A model generated the notes under the pieces. That model had not been told where the DNA came from, searched no databases, and saw only the letters and a program-made list of their open reading frames with translations. A stretch of 64,000 bases of DNA from Akkermansia sp. (GTDB lineage Bacteria > Verrucomicrobiota > Verrucomicrobiia > Verrucomicrobiales > Akkermansiaceae): positions 1 through 64,000 of the forward strand of contig NZ_JAJBTT010000046.1 of assembly GCF_020860705.1 (NCBI RefSeq), read 5' to 3'. How positions within the stretch are numbered: position 1 is the stretch's first letter; every line of letters begins with the position of its first letter. A program made the translations under genes and the position numbers. Shown here in pieces: positions 27,291 to 36,393 of this stretch.

Positions 27291-29441
27291 TTAAACCCCG
27301 CAATGCTCTGCGATCACTTCCAGAAAGTCATCCAGGTACCGGGCGGCCTTCTGTTCCCCGATGCCGTGGACGTTCATGGCTCCGCGCCGGGTGGTGGGTT
27401 TCAGCCGCGCCAGCGCTTCCAGGGTGGAATTGTGGAATACGGCATAAGCCGGAATCCCGGCCTCACGGGCCAATTCATTCCTCAATTCCTTCAATTTCAA
27501 AAACAAATCTTCATCAAACTCGCCCAGAGCAGTCAAATCTCCCGTAGCCCGCACCCTGGTCCGCCCCGTGGAGGCGGAAGCCTTCCCCCTGCGGGCAAAA
27601 GGCCAGATCATGGAGGCGTCCCGCCGTCCCATCATCACTTCATTTCCCTTCGGGCTCAGGGTAATCAGGGGGCGGTCCGCTTCTCCGCTCATTCTGGTCA
27701 GGCCAGCCATCTGCATGGCGCGGAACAATTGGCGGATATCGTCCTCGCTCCAGCGGGCAAGAATACCGTAGGTGCTCAACCGGGACAGAGACGTTCTCAA
27801 AATCTCCTGGGTCTTCGCCCCCTTGAGCATCTGGATAATTTTCGTCTTCCCCCACCTTCCCTGCCAGGAACCGTCCCCCATCCGCACGGAGGCGCGCGCA
27901 ATCCCGCTCAACGCCTGCCGGACCACCCTGGTTTCCTCTTCACCCAGGGACTGCCCTTCTTCCACCCCCAGCGCCATGCACTGGTCGCAGCGGCCGCACG
28001 GTGCGCCATCCTCTTCCCCGAAGTAATTCAAAATCCACTGCTGGCGGCAGCCGGAGGAATAGGCGAACTCCGTCACCGCTTTCAGTTTTTCCCGGTCCCG
28101 CACCTCCTTTTCCCTCAGAGCCTGTTCGTCCAGGGGAATCTTCAAGCCGCTGACAGAGGGATCCTCCACCCTGGTCATCTTGACGCGCTGCCCCGGAACG
28201 TCATGGCGGCTGATCGCTCCATTGCGCGTAAGAACGGACAAAGCCGCCCCCACCTGCATGGCATTCCGGCATTTGAGGCGTTCCGCCATCTCCTCCATGG
28301 ACCACGCCACCTCGTGGGATTCCGCACTGCAATGCTTTCTCAATAACTCATATAATTCCACAATCAACGGAACGCCCGGATTCACTCCTTCAATAAAAAA
28401 CTCCTGTGTGCGCAAATCCGCATGGTTGAACAAAAGCTCGCAATAGGCGTCATCCCCGTCGCGTCCGGCACGGCCAGCTTCCTGGTAATAAGCCTCCACG
28501 CTGCCGGGAATCTCAAAATGGGCTACAAACCTTACATCGGCACGGTCAATGCCCATGCCAAACGCATTCGTAGCAATAACGATGTCTGCATGGCGGTTCA
28601 TGAAGGCGTTCTGGGCTTCCTCCCGCTGCTCATCCGTCATGCCCGCATGGTAGGCCGTCACGCTCAGGCCAAGGTCGGAAAGGGCCTCATGCACCTGCTC
28701 CACCTTCTTGCGGGTGGAGCAATAGATAATCCCCGTCTTATGGCTTTTCACCAGCTCGTACAGCCTCTTGTACTTTTCCTTGTGCGTATCGCACGCCGTA
28801 ATGCGGAAATGCAGGTTCTCCCGCGCAAATCCGCGCACGATCGTCACCGGATCATCCAGCCTCAAATGTTCCAGAATATCCTCCCGCACACGGGGAGTGG
28901 CCGTGGCAGTCAGGGCAGCCACCTGCGGACGGCCCATCGCTTCAATCGCCCTGCCCAGTTTCAAATAATCCGGGCGGAAATCATGACCCCACTGGCTCAG
29001 GCAATGCGCCTCGTCCACGGCCACCATGTTCACGTCCACTTCCGCCAGGGCATGCATGAACCCCTCATGGCCGAAACGCTCCGGAGCCACATACACCAGC
29101 TTGAACGCCCCCGCCTTCATGGCGGCCAGGCGTTCCTTCTGTTCCGGAAAACTCAGGGAACTGTTGATCATGGTAGCGGGAATACCCTTGGCGGTCAGGG
29201 CATCCACCTGGTCTTTCATCAGGGCGATCAACGGGCTGACCACCAGGCACACCCCGTCCCGGCACAGGGCCGGAAGCTGGTAGCACAGGGATTTACCGCC
29301 GCCGGTGGGCATCACCACCAGCACGTTGCGGCCCTCCATGATGGAAGCCACCACGCGATCCTGCCCCTCCCTCAAGCCGGAAAAGCCGAAGTACTCCTTC
29401 AATGCCTCCATCGGCGACCTGATCACCTTGAATTCACTCAT
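27291..29441 (-). CDS. recQ: ATP-dependent DNA helicase RecQ
   Basis: 716 residues. A 3'-5' superfamily 2 helicase acting in recombination and replication-fork repair. Walker A is MPTGGGKSLCYQLPAL and the DEAH box is VDEAHCLSQWGHDFRPDY with the RecQ aromatic loop. Motif VI lies in YYQEAGRAGRDGD. The zinc-binding Cys cluster is at CRQQWILNYFGEEDGAPCGRCDQC, split here as CRQQW and PCGRCDQC. A winged-helix RQC region follows, and the C-terminal 80 residues are an HRDC domain (LKLKELRNELAREAGIPAY). The length is typical of full RecQ. It is monocistronic with a downstream terminator. Confidence 0.96.
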   Translation of the reverse strand: MSEFKVIRSPMEALKEYFGFSGLREGQDRVVASIMEGRNVLVVMPTGGGKSLCYQLPALCRDGVCLVVSPLIALMKDQVDALTAKGIPATMINSSLSFPEQKERLAAMKAGAFKLVYVAPERFGHEGFMHALAEVDVNMVAVDEAHCLSQWGHDFRPDYLKLGRAIEAMGRPQVAALTATATPRVREDILEHLRLDDPVTIVRGFARENLHFRITACDTHKEKYKRLYELVKSHKTGIIYCSTRKKVEQVHEALSDLGLSVTAYHAGMTDEQREEAQNAFMNRHADIVIATNAFGMGIDRADVRFVAHFEIPGSVEAYYQEAGRAGRDGDDAYCELLFNHADLRTQEFFIEGVNPGVPLIVELYELLRKHCSAESHEVAWSMEEMAERLKCRNAMQVGAALSVLTRNGAISRHDVPGQRVKMTRVEDPSVSGLKIPLDEQALREKEVRDREKLKAVTEFAYSSGCRQQWILNYFGEEDGAPCGRCDQCMALGVEEGQSLGEEETRVVRQALSGIARASVRMGDGSWQGRWGKTKIIQMLKGAKTQEILRTSLSRLSTYGILARWSEDDIRQLFRAMQMAGLTRMSGEADRPLITLSPKGNEVMMGRRDASMIWPFARRGKASASTGRTRVRATGDLTALGEFDEDLFLKLKELRNELAREAGIPAYAVFHNSTLEALARLKPTTRRGAMNVHGIGEQKAARYLDDFLEVIAEHCGV

Positions 29442-29590
29442 CTTTCCCGTTCAGTGTGCCACAGCCCATTCCGGGACGCAACGCCTTTCCCCTCCTTTTC
29501 CACCCCGGAATGAACGTCCTGCTTCTGAAAGGCACTCCTGCCTGCGAAGAAGGAAAATGAGATTTTTTCTCAAATCTCCTTACAAACATC

Positions 29591-29618
29591 TTGACTTTCC
29601 CGGAGAAAAATCTATATT
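29591..29618 (+). promoter_or_regulatory. promoter of tRNA-Arg
   Basis: TTGACT (29591-29596), 16-bp spacer, TATATT (29613-29618), 37 bp before the tRNA. Confidence 0.65.
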
Positions 29619-29655
29619 TCTCTCACCGCTTACGCGGTACACGACGCAAGTCAAA

Positions 29656-29732
<77 letters not shown>

Positions 29733-29763
29733 CTTGCATCACTCATCGGTAAATAAAATGATT

Positions 29764-29793
29764 CCTGCCTGAACGTCATGGCGGGATTTTTTG
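29764..29793 (+). terminator. terminator of tRNA-Arg
   Basis: CCTGCC / GGCGGG stem (one wobble) with a 10-nt loop, followed by ATTTTTT, between tRNA-Arg and ssrA. Confidence 0.6.
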
Positions 29794-29812
29794 TCTCTAC
29801 CGGTATACATAT

Positions 29813-30172
29813 GGGGGCGCCATGGTTTCGACTGGAAGTCTGCGGTGCTGGCTGCATGTGAAGGTTAATCGGCTGGCCTTCTAAAAAGCCGATTAAAAAA
29901 ATAAATGCAGAGTCTAACGACCTTGCTCTGGCTGCCTAATTAGTTCAGCCGCGTCAGAACCTCAACGCCTGCTAGAGGGGACGACGAATATTCAGCAGGC
30001 TGGTGCAATGCGGGGTTGCCGCGCAACGCACGAGACTTCCACAGGCAACTAGCGAGCCTGCCTAGTTGGCGCATGACGAAGCAGCCGCGAAAGCAGCAAT
30101 ATGCGTCTGAACATGGAGATGCCGGTATCAACGGCCTTCAGGACACGGGTTCGACTCCCGTCGCCTCCACCA
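29813..30172 (+). ncRNA. ssrA: tmRNA (trans-translation)
   Basis: About 360 nt with the canonical tmRNA ends: 5' GGGGGCGCCATGGTTTCGAC and a 3' tRNA-like half ending GGTTCGACTCCCGTCGCCTC plus ACCA. The acceptor stem pairs GGGGGCG with CGCCTCC. The tag frame begins with the resume codon GCA at 29907 and reads AESNDLALAA, then TAA TTAG at 29937, with the usual hydrophobic ALAA protease-recognition end. The RNA rescues stalled ribosomes and marks the products for proteolysis. Its 3' end borders a decayed region, which fits use as an integration site. Confidence 0.97.
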
Positions 30173-30182
30173 TCTCAAAACA

Positions 30183-30220
30183 ACCGCAAGCGTTTGAAAA
30201 AGAACGCTTGCGGTTTTTGC
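30183..30220 (+). terminator. terminator of ssrA
   Basis: ACCGCAAGCG / CGCTTGCGGT stem with a 12-nt loop, followed by TTTTGCTTTT, 10 bp after the tmRNA 3' end. Confidence 0.9.
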
Positions 30221-30232
30221 TTTTATAGAACC

Positions 30233-30282
30233 GCAGTACAAACTGCAGTACATTATAATGACTTTTAGAAACAATGTACTGC
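30233..30282. repeat. GCAGTACA direct and inverted repeats next to ssrA
   Basis: GCAGTACA occurs at 30233-30240 and 30245-30252, and its inverse TGTACTGC at 30275-30282; the last two extend to a 10-bp inverted pair GCAGTACATT / AATGTACTGC. Such clustered sites resemble integrase arm-binding or attachment sequences. Confidence 0.5.
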
Positions 30283-30312
30283 GGGAAATTGCCGTGCACT
30301 GCGGGTATAAAG

Positions 30313-30345
30313 AAGCCCTCTCCTGCGGTGGGCAGGAGAGGGCTT
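30313..30345. terminator. strong hairpin in the decayed region
   Basis: Perfect 14-bp stem AAGCCCTCTCCTGC / GCAGGAGAGGGCTT with a 5-nt loop. Read on the minus strand it is followed by CTTTA, so it could have been the terminator of the decayed minus-strand gene. Confidence 0.55.
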
Positions 30346-31123
30346 TGGTGAAAATGTTGTCCTGGGCGTAACGGTTAGTGTGGGTGTAGCCGTCCGCGTC
30401 CCGGTACACGGCAGTCATCGTGAACTTGTCCCACTCTCCAAGACATGGGAACTGTAGATGTAACTATCTATCTGCAATCATGCTATCAGTCTTGGTCTTG
30501 AGTATCCGGATCAATAAAATCCTCTATCGTCTCGGACTGGACGCGTTATACTTGATGGCCGAAAATCCATAATACGCAGGTTTATAACCGTTCATGTATC
30601 GCTGCATAATGCGCGGAGCACCTATATGTCCACAGTTGTGGCGTTTGTACTGTTGTAGATGTCCAGGTGGCATGCGTTAAATCCTACCGAGTTGTAGGTA
30701 TGTATGCCCCGCACATTGGCGATGCGTATGCAGCAGCGATTATCGTAGCCGCCTGTCATTAGCCACAACGTCCCATAATTGTCAGTATCCCAGCCAGTGT
30801 CACGGTACTGGTGAACACCAGCCCGCTGATGGATGCGGGCACGGCTGTGTTGCTTCAAGGGGTAATAATGCCCTCGTAGTCTTGACAAACTTTCTCCCCG
30901 CTGAACGGGAGTAATAAATCTCTCTGACTCTGACCCAGTACCCCCTGGCCTCAGAATCTCTTGTGCCAGATATAGTCACATCCAGCACCTCGCCAAAGTG
31001 CTCAGCGCTAGTGTGCACCCTAGTGTAATCGTCAAATAGAGGCACATCTGAAAAGATGATGTCTGCTCAAGCGTGCAGGTTCCCATTCTCCCGATCAGAA
31101 GGCACAGGAAAAACAGAAGACCG

Positions 31124-32266
31124 CTAAAGACGGGGTTCATTCATGGAGGCGGAGCCGAGGGAGCCGGCTGCAAACTTCTCCTTTTTCTTCCCGTCAGTTG
31201 CCGGCTTTTTCTGCTTTTGGGCAAAAATCAGGTATTCCCAGACCGGGTAATGCCGAACCACCCGCCGATGAAGAAAGAATGCTCCTGCAAATACCAGGAC
31301 CGCACCAACCAGGGCAGAAAGGATTTCCTCAGGGAGAATTTTTAACAGGAGCGGCATCAAGTAGGGCAGGACCAGGCAATGGACGGCATAAATGAAGAAG
31401 AAGAGGGGAGCGCATGCCCGCGCAATGTTGCGAAAGAACGTCTTTTCCGCCAGCAGGACGCACAGGGAGCCCAGTCCCAGAATCCCGGAAATCCAGCAAG
31501 GTATGGTGTGCAAGGTTTCCGTGGAGATGACGCCGCCATGGTTCAACCACGCTATTGCCGCCCACGCGGGAAGGGAAATAAAACCTGTTTTTTTCAGGAA
31601 CAGCTTGATTTCGCCCAGCGTCAGGGAGGAAAGACAGAATCCCAGCATGAAAAAAGCTAGGGCGTCCGCCCACGGAACCCGCGGGGGGTCGGAAAACAGC
31701 GCGTTGAGCTCCGGAAACAGCACCACGGAGAAGAGAACGGCTATCGTCACGGGAATCAGCAGCTTCCTTTTTCCGAGGGCGAATAAAAGCGGGGAGAGCA
31801 TGCTCAGCGCCATCACGTATTTCAGGAACCACAGGGGACCATCGTAAGGGAAGGTGGTTCCCAATCCCGTCAGCTTCCAGGGCAGGATGCTCCAGTCCCA
31901 CGCGCTTGAATGGCCCAGGCTTGAATAAATCCAATGCCTGAAGAACGCTTCCAGAAAAGCCGCCCCGTTCCATGCCAGATAAAATAGAACATACCTGCAC
32001 GGGGAATGGCGCCAGTAGAACATTTTCCTGCGTCCCACAAAGTAGGCCGCCGCCATGAACAGAAAGGGCACCCGCTGGAAGAAGAGAGGGAATTCCACTC
32101 CATTTCCCGCAGCATGAAAAAGGACGATGAAGAACAGGCCCGCCACCCTGCCCAGGTCAAGCCAGCATTCCCTCGGAGGCGCTCCGGGAACACTCCCCGG
32201 ACGGGCGGCCCGTTCCTTTTCCGGCTCCCCGGCGTGACGGCATTCCTCAAGCATGGATATTTTCAT
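31124..32266 (-). CDS. membrane acyltransferase-3 family protein
   Basis: 380 residues with about ten hydrophobic segments. The N-terminal WLDLGRVAGLFFIVLFHAAG matches the family start, with the catalytic-type RxxxxxxVxxxH arrangement (R40 to H51 region). Acyltransferase-3 enzymes transfer acetyl or similar groups from the cytoplasm to surface glycans. It is last in the glycan operon, 12 bp after the nucleotidylyltransferase-kinase fusion, and probably O-acetylates the polysaccharide or its precursor. The C-terminal cytoplasmic tail is Lys-rich. No clear terminator was found after it; the decayed region begins about 50 bp downstream. Confidence 0.82.
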   Translation of the reverse strand: MKISMLEECRHAGEPEKERAARPGSVPGAPPRECWLDLGRVAGLFFIVLFHAAGNGVEFPLFFQRVPFLFMAAAYFVGRRKMFYWRHSPCRYVLFYLAWNGAAFLEAFFRHWIYSSLGHSSAWDWSILPWKLTGLGTTFPYDGPLWFLKYVMALSMLSPLLFALGKRKLLIPVTIAVLFSVVLFPELNALFSDPPRVPWADALAFFMLGFCLSSLTLGEIKLFLKKTGFISLPAWAAIAWLNHGGVISTETLHTIPCWISGILGLGSLCVLLAEKTFFRNIARACAPLFFFIYAVHCLVLPYLMPLLLKILPEEILSALVGAVLVFAGAFFLHRRVVRHYPVWEYLIFAQKQKKPATDGKKKEKFAAGSLGSASMNEPRL

Positions 32267-32278
32267 TCCGGCAAAGAA

Positions 32279-33370
32279 TCAGAACGGCCTTTTGCAATAC
32301 GGTTCCACGGCCCTCATGCCGTCATGAACCCGCACCGCCTCATCCCTGTCCTCCCGGGAAGCGAACAGGTACAGGGCATATCCGCCGAATCCGCCTCCCA
32401 GGTATTTCTTCGCCAGTTCCTCCCCCAGGGCTGGAAGGGGAGCCATTCCCTCCTGGAGCTGCACGCTATGGTAGAGCGCCACTCCGGCCGCCAGTTCATG
32501 AATGCTGCGCTCCATCACTCCGGCTCGGGCAATCAGGGAAGACTGGGCGATGCGGGCATAGTCCCTGCACCCGTCAGCCATTCCCGGCGTATCATGGTCA
32601 TGCCCGGTGTGGAAGACCGCCATTTTCCCAGCCAGAAAGTCACCGGAGCTCTTGATGTCCAGCACGGGAACGGCGCCGGAACGCCAGACGCACAACCCCG
32701 TTTCCGCAATCACGGCCGGGTCCTGCCAGCCAACCCCCAGGGCAAGTTCCGACTGGACGGGGTCCCTGCCCTGCAGCATGGCCCAGGCTCCGCTGCCTCC
32801 CAGTCCGGCACGGAGTTCATAGGGCCAGTGGTCCAGGGAGACAAACGGACTGATGGAGCAGTTGACAATGTACGCCCCCTGCCGCGCATGCCTGGGAACG
32901 TCCAGCCAGCCCCCCGCAAAATCCACGCGCAGGGGAACGCTAAGCGGGGCCTTGATTCTGTTCACCAACTGAGTGGTGGAAATCTGTTCGGAACAGGGAG
33001 GCGTTTTGGGAAGCACCACATACCGCGCTCCAATCCTTGCGCACAGTTCCCTTTTAAGGCCGCCGTAACAGTCATCTTCCGTAACGGCCAGGATATCGGG
33101 CCGTTCTTTCAGGAAAACGTGTTTAAAATCCATTCCCGGCTCCAGATTTTCTCCGCAGACCACCTTGTCCACCATGCACAGGCTTTCCAGAATCACTTTT
33201 TTATGGTCGTCCGGGATGGATGGTTTTCTGCGCTTGTGTTTCCAGAGCACCTGCCCGGAAGCGAAGGAGACGATGAGGAAATCCCCCAGCGAACGCGCTT
33301 CGCGGAAGAACTGGATATGCCCGGCATGAATGATATCGTAAAAACCGGAGACGAATATTTTGGTAGCCAT
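32279..33370 (-). CDS. nucleotidylyltransferase-GHMP kinase fusion
   Basis: 363 residues with two enzymes in one chain. Residues 1-135 are a cytidylyl/adenylyltransferase of the HxGH superfamily (FVSGFYDIIHAGHIQFF, H15 and H18), as in TagD or the RfaE C-terminal domain. Residues 145-363 are a compact GHMP sugar kinase: PLRVDFAGGWLDVP (146-159), the ATP loop GLGGSGA (189-195) and the C-terminal GGGFGGY (325-331), most like heptose-7-phosphate or fucose kinases. The kinase would phosphorylate a sugar or polyol and the transferase would attach a nucleotide, giving an activated donor for the locus glycosyltransferases. The kinase domain is about 220 residues, shorter than the usual 300-340. The sugar and the nucleotide are unknown. 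Confidence 0.8.
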   Translation of the reverse strand: MATKIFVSGFYDIIHAGHIQFFREARSLGDFLIVSFASGQVLWKHKRRKPSIPDDHKKVILESLCMVDKVVCGENLEPGMDFKHVFLKERPDILAVTEDDCYGGLKRELCARIGARYVVLPKTPPCSEQISTTQLVNRIKAPLSVPLRVDFAGGWLDVPRHARQGAYIVNCSISPFVSLDHWPYELRAGLGGSGAWAMLQGRDPVQSELALGVGWQDPAVIAETGLCVWRSGAVPVLDIKSSGDFLAGKMAVFHTGHDHDTPGMADGCRDYARIAQSSLIARAGVMERSIHELAAGVALYHSVQLQEGMAPLPALGEELAKKYLGGGFGGYALYLFASREDRDEAVRVHDGMRAVEPYCKRPF

Positions 33371-33420
33371 GGTTGAAATGTATCAAGGTGTGGATGTTGC
33401 TGTATGGAAAGGGGTAAACA

Positions 33421-34572
33421 TTAAACCGGCGCGGCGGGAACCGCTGGATGGGAGAAACCCGCCTCCCACTCAAGAGCCATTGTTTCCAATTCCCGGCTCC
33501 CTTCCACATAGTCCTCAAAGAGAACCGGATATTGTGGCAAAAGCAGCGGAAGGTCCTCCGGAACGTTAATTTGATGCCGCCTTCCCAGTTTTTTCCTTAC
33601 CAGGCGCTGGAGTTCGCAAAAAGCCATCGGCACCAGGCTGGCGTTGGACGGCAGGTTCCAGAACCCGGCATCGTCGCTCACAACGACGAATTTCCTGCCC
33701 TCTTCCCTGCCCCAGGCCGCCAGCAGGTCACCCATGTTGCCGGGAAGCCGGCCGAAACAGGAGACCAGAGTACAGGGAAGAGAGGATGTCTTTTTTCCCA
33801 TTCCGGAGGAGGCAGACGGCCTGGCCGCCTTTTGCCGTTGTTTTTCACGGATAAAAATCCAGGGCAAAACAGAGATTATTTTCCAGCAGCGTTTCATTTG
33901 CTTGCGGGGTTCATTGAAAATGCGGTAGAGAAATTCCAGCCTGCAGTCCACCATCCAGGCGGGGGCCCTTCTGATATGCCGCCCGGAGACGAAGTTAAAG
34001 ACGGCTCCCACGGCCACCATAACCCCCCGCTGAAGATGGGGGCACAGCCTGTTCATGAATATTTCCTGCTTGGGAGCGCCCAGTGAAACCCAGACGATGT
34101 CCGGCAGGTATTCATTGATGCGCCCGGCAATAGCCGCGTAGTCAAATTCATCCACAGGGCAGAAAGGCAATTCCTCAAAAGGCATGCTCTTCACGCGGGG
34201 GTCTTCCCCTTCCAGGATCCGGCGCAGGGCATCCAGCGTGTCGCGGTTTCCCCCCAGGAACATCATTCTGTATTTTTTCATGCTGATGGCGTCGCTGAAA
34301 ATCTGGGCGCCGCAGTATTGGGGCCTGTCCGCATGCAGCAGCCATTTCAGGTAGACGGGCACCCAGCCGCTGTCGCAAATGGTCAGGAGCGCTCCATTCA
34401 GCACATTCCTGTATTCCCGGTTGCGCTGTACCTCGGAAAGCACATGGCCGTCCGCCACACAGATGTATCCCGCGCCCCCGGAACGGAGCACTTCGTCCAT
34501 GCGCCGGAAAACGCGTTCACGGTCAAATTCGTATCTGATGTTGAAATAGGTCTCCATACGGTTTTCACTCAT
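33421..34572 (-). CDS. WecG/TagA/CpsF glycosyltransferase with extra C-terminal domain
   Basis: 383 residues from the ATG at 34572, 2 bp after the upstream stop. Residues 35-225 form a GT26 domain: ICVADGHVL, VSLGAPKQE (163-171) and FVSGRHIRRAPAWM are family signatures. It transfers a sugar, typically ManNAc or a uronic acid derivative, to a lipid-linked acceptor at the cytoplasmic face. The usual family length is about 250. Here a linker leads to residues 266-355, which resemble the N-terminal half of DUF6625-type capsule proteins (VSCFGRLPGN, FVVVSDD, MAFCELQRLVRKKLG, YPVLFEDYVEG). The half that would carry the DxD-type site is missing, so the extra domain may be inactive or structural. Confidence 0.85.
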   Translation of the reverse strand: MSENRMETYFNIRYEFDRERVFRRMDEVLRSGGAGYICVADGHVLSEVQRNREYRNVLNGALLTICDSGWVPVYLKWLLHADRPQYCGAQIFSDAISMKKYRMMFLGGNRDTLDALRRILEGEDPRVKSMPFEELPFCPVDEFDYAAIAGRINEYLPDIVWVSLGAPKQEIFMNRLCPHLQRGVMVAVGAVFNFVSGRHIRRAPAWMVDCRLEFLYRIFNEPRKQMKRCWKIISVLPWIFIREKQRQKAARPSASSGMGKKTSSLPCTLVSCFGRLPGNMGDLLAAWGREEGRKFVVVSDDAGFWNLPSNASLVPMAFCELQRLVRKKLGRRHQINVPEDLPLLLPQYPVLFEDYVEGSRELETMALEWEAGFSHPAVPAAPV

Positions 34573-34574
34573 GG

Positions 34575-35813
34575 TCAATGTTGACGTTCCTTCAAAACTT
34601 CGCGGTAAATGCCGGCCATCCTTTCCGCCTTGCGGTTCCAGTCCAGCTCCCTCTGCCTGGCGTAAAACTCTCCATCCATCTTCCGCAAGACCTGCCTGTT
34701 ATGGAAAAAGAAACGGATGCGTTCCGCAAAGTCCCGGGCAGACCGTCCGGGACGGGTCAGGGGTATCTTGCATCCCACGGTTTCATCAACGATGGTTCCC
34801 ATGCCGCAGGTATCAAAGCAGAGCACGGGCAGGCGGTTCATCAGGGCTTCCACAAGCACGGTCGAGGTAGCCTCCATGATGCTCGGAAAGAAAAACAGGT
34901 CGCTTCCCCGCATGAGTGATTGCACCTTTTCATTGGAGACCGTGCCGTGCCACACGCATTGCCCCGCCACGCCCAGCCGCTCCGCAAGGTTCCGGTAGCC
35001 CGGCTCCCTCTCCCCTCCCCCGCAGATATGCAGCTTCAACTCCGGCAAATCCCGGAGATGGGTGAGGGTCTGTAATGCCAGGGCCAACTGCTTGCTGGGT
35101 ATCATGCGGCCTGCCCACAGCAGCCTGAATTGGCCTCCGTCCGTTGCCCGCCGCACCGCCTCCGGCCGAGCGGCGCAGCCGGTTTCACTCATCAACAGCA
35201 CTTCCCGCCGATGGTAACGTTCCATTTTCTCCCGCACTCCCTGAACGGAAGCCAGCACGGCGTCAGCGCGCTTCATGGCTTTCCGCACCCTGGGCTGGAA
35301 CCTGGCTTGTACAGTATTGATCACGTTTTTCAATGCCGCCTTCCCCACCTGCCTCCAGCCGCTTTCCCGCAAGTAGGCCACCGGCGTATTTTCCATTCCC
35401 CCCACCGGTCCCCATATGTAGGGAATTCCCCCGATTTTCCACAGCATCCCCGGCTCCCGGAAGCCGATCATGTTTAACTGGTGAATGACGTCTATGCGGT
35501 TTTCCGCCACGATGCGCCGCGCCAGCACAAGCGCCCGCTCCTGCCATTTTTTGTAATAGCGATAAAAACGCCAGTCTCCCTGGTCCCAGCACATCCGGCG
35601 TATTTTTTCCGGCACGGGAAGATAATGGAACACGATGTTGCCGGCCTGGGGAAGGCGGGCGAGTTCCCGCTCTATGTTTTCCCTCCATTCCCCTTCAGTA
35701 ATCACCTGCACCTTGCAGTGCATGGCCACGTGGATGACCCAGTTCCACCCCATACCGGGTTCGCTGCCCCAGTCCGGGTTGACGGCATAAGCGTTAATCA
35801 GGATTTGCATCAT
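34575..35813 (-). CDS. glycosyltransferase family 4
   Basis: 412 residues with a GT-B fold. The N-terminal domain opens with [20 protein letters not shown], the donor-sensing glycine-rich start of this subgroup. The C-terminal GT1/4 domain shows [27 protein letters not shown] and the EX7E region of the [15 protein letters not shown] stretch. It would transfer one sugar from a nucleotide donor with retention. It overlaps the upstream acyltransferase by 20 bp and ends 2 bp before the WecG-type gene, so translation is coupled. Substrates cannot be assigned. Confidence 0.9.
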   Translation of the reverse strand: MMQILINAYAVNPDWGSEPGMGWNWVIHVAMHCKVQVITEGEWRENIERELARLPQAGNIVFHYLPVPEKIRRMCWDQGDWRFYRYYKKWQERALVLARRIVAENRIDVIHQLNMIGFREPGMLWKIGGIPYIWGPVGGMENTPVAYLRESGWRQVGKAALKNVINTVQARFQPRVRKAMKRADAVLASVQGVREKMERYHRREVLLMSETGCAARPEAVRRATDGGQFRLLWAGRMIPSKQLALALQTLTHLRDLPELKLHICGGGEREPGYRNLAERLGVAGQCVWHGTVSNEKVQSLMRGSDLFFFPSIMEATSTVLVEALMNRLPVLCFDTCGMGTIVDETVGCKIPLTRPGRSARDFAERIRFFFHNRQVLRKMDGEFYARQRELDWNRKAERMAGIYREVLKERQH

Positions 35814-36393
35814 GGCTTGTCTGTTTTATGGAATCAAGGTAGTTCCGGTGCCTTTCCTCTTCTTCCGGGGTGGCAAAGCGGCGGCGGATGACCCGGGCCG
35901 GATTGCCGCCCACCACGGTCATGGGCGGCACGTCTCCGGTCACGACGGCCCCTGCCGCCACAATGGCACCGTCCCCCACGCAAACGCCCCCCAGTATGAC
36001 GGCTCCATGGCCAATCCACACGTCGCTGCCGATGACCGTCATCCCGTCCTCCCAATTCCGGGGAGAATCCCAGACGGCGCAACCGGGCCTGTTAAAGGAA
36101 TGGTCCCTTTTTCCGATGAATGAAACGCGGGCGGCGCACAACACGCTGTTTCCAAAACGTATATCGCAGGAGACATGGCAGTGCGGCCCCAATTGCACCC
36201 TGTTCCCAAAAATGATCCGTTTGTGCGGGGAATTCAGATGCACATGCCTTCCTATCCTGGTCATTCCCTCCACGGTGACCCAGCGTTGGATAAGGCGGAA
36301 ACGGATGAAACTGCGCACTCCGTTGGCCAGGGAACGCAGAAACAGGATGGGCCGGGACCTGCCCGGGGCTGCATTGGAGGAAGCATTCATCAT
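35794..36393 (-). CDS. hexapeptide-repeat (LbH) acyltransferase
   Basis: 199 residues from the ATG at 36393, which overlaps the upstream stop by 4 bp (ATGA). It is a left-handed beta-helix protein with [LIV]-G-x4 repeats: [31 protein letters not shown], and [17 protein letters not shown], which holds the catalytic-type His. It ends in the usual [11 protein letters not shown] segment. It resembles maltose/galactoside and WcaF-type acetyltransferases and probably O- or N-acetylates a glycan precursor. One of two such enzymes in the locus. Confidence 0.88.
   Translation of the reverse strand: MMNASSNAAPGRSRPILFLRSLANGVRSFIRFRLIQRWVTVEGMTRIGRHVHLNSPHKRIIFGNRVQLGPHCHVSCDIRFGNSVLCAARVSFIGKRDHSFNRPGCAVWDSPRNWEDGMTVIGSDVWIGHGAVILGGVCVGDGAIVAAGAVVTGDVPPMTVVGGNPARVIRRRFATPEEEERHRNYLDSIKQTSHDANPD

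Larger units (their letters stand above)
30220..31070. pseudogene. decayed insertion remnant 3' of ssrA
   Basis: About 850 bp of AT-richer sequence than both flanks, with only short, mutually out-of-frame minus-strand ORFs: 30800-31045 (begins MPLFDDYTRVHTSAEHFGE), 30622-30888 (contains DTDNYGTLWLMTGGYDN) and a piece starting at 30418 (MTAVYRDADGYTHTNRY). Neighbouring frames seem to continue one another, as expected of a frameshifted gene, possibly a phage structural protein; no family is recognised. The position directly behind the tmRNA 3' end, a common integrase target, supports a degraded integrated element. No integrase gene and no second att copy were found. Confidence 0.55.
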
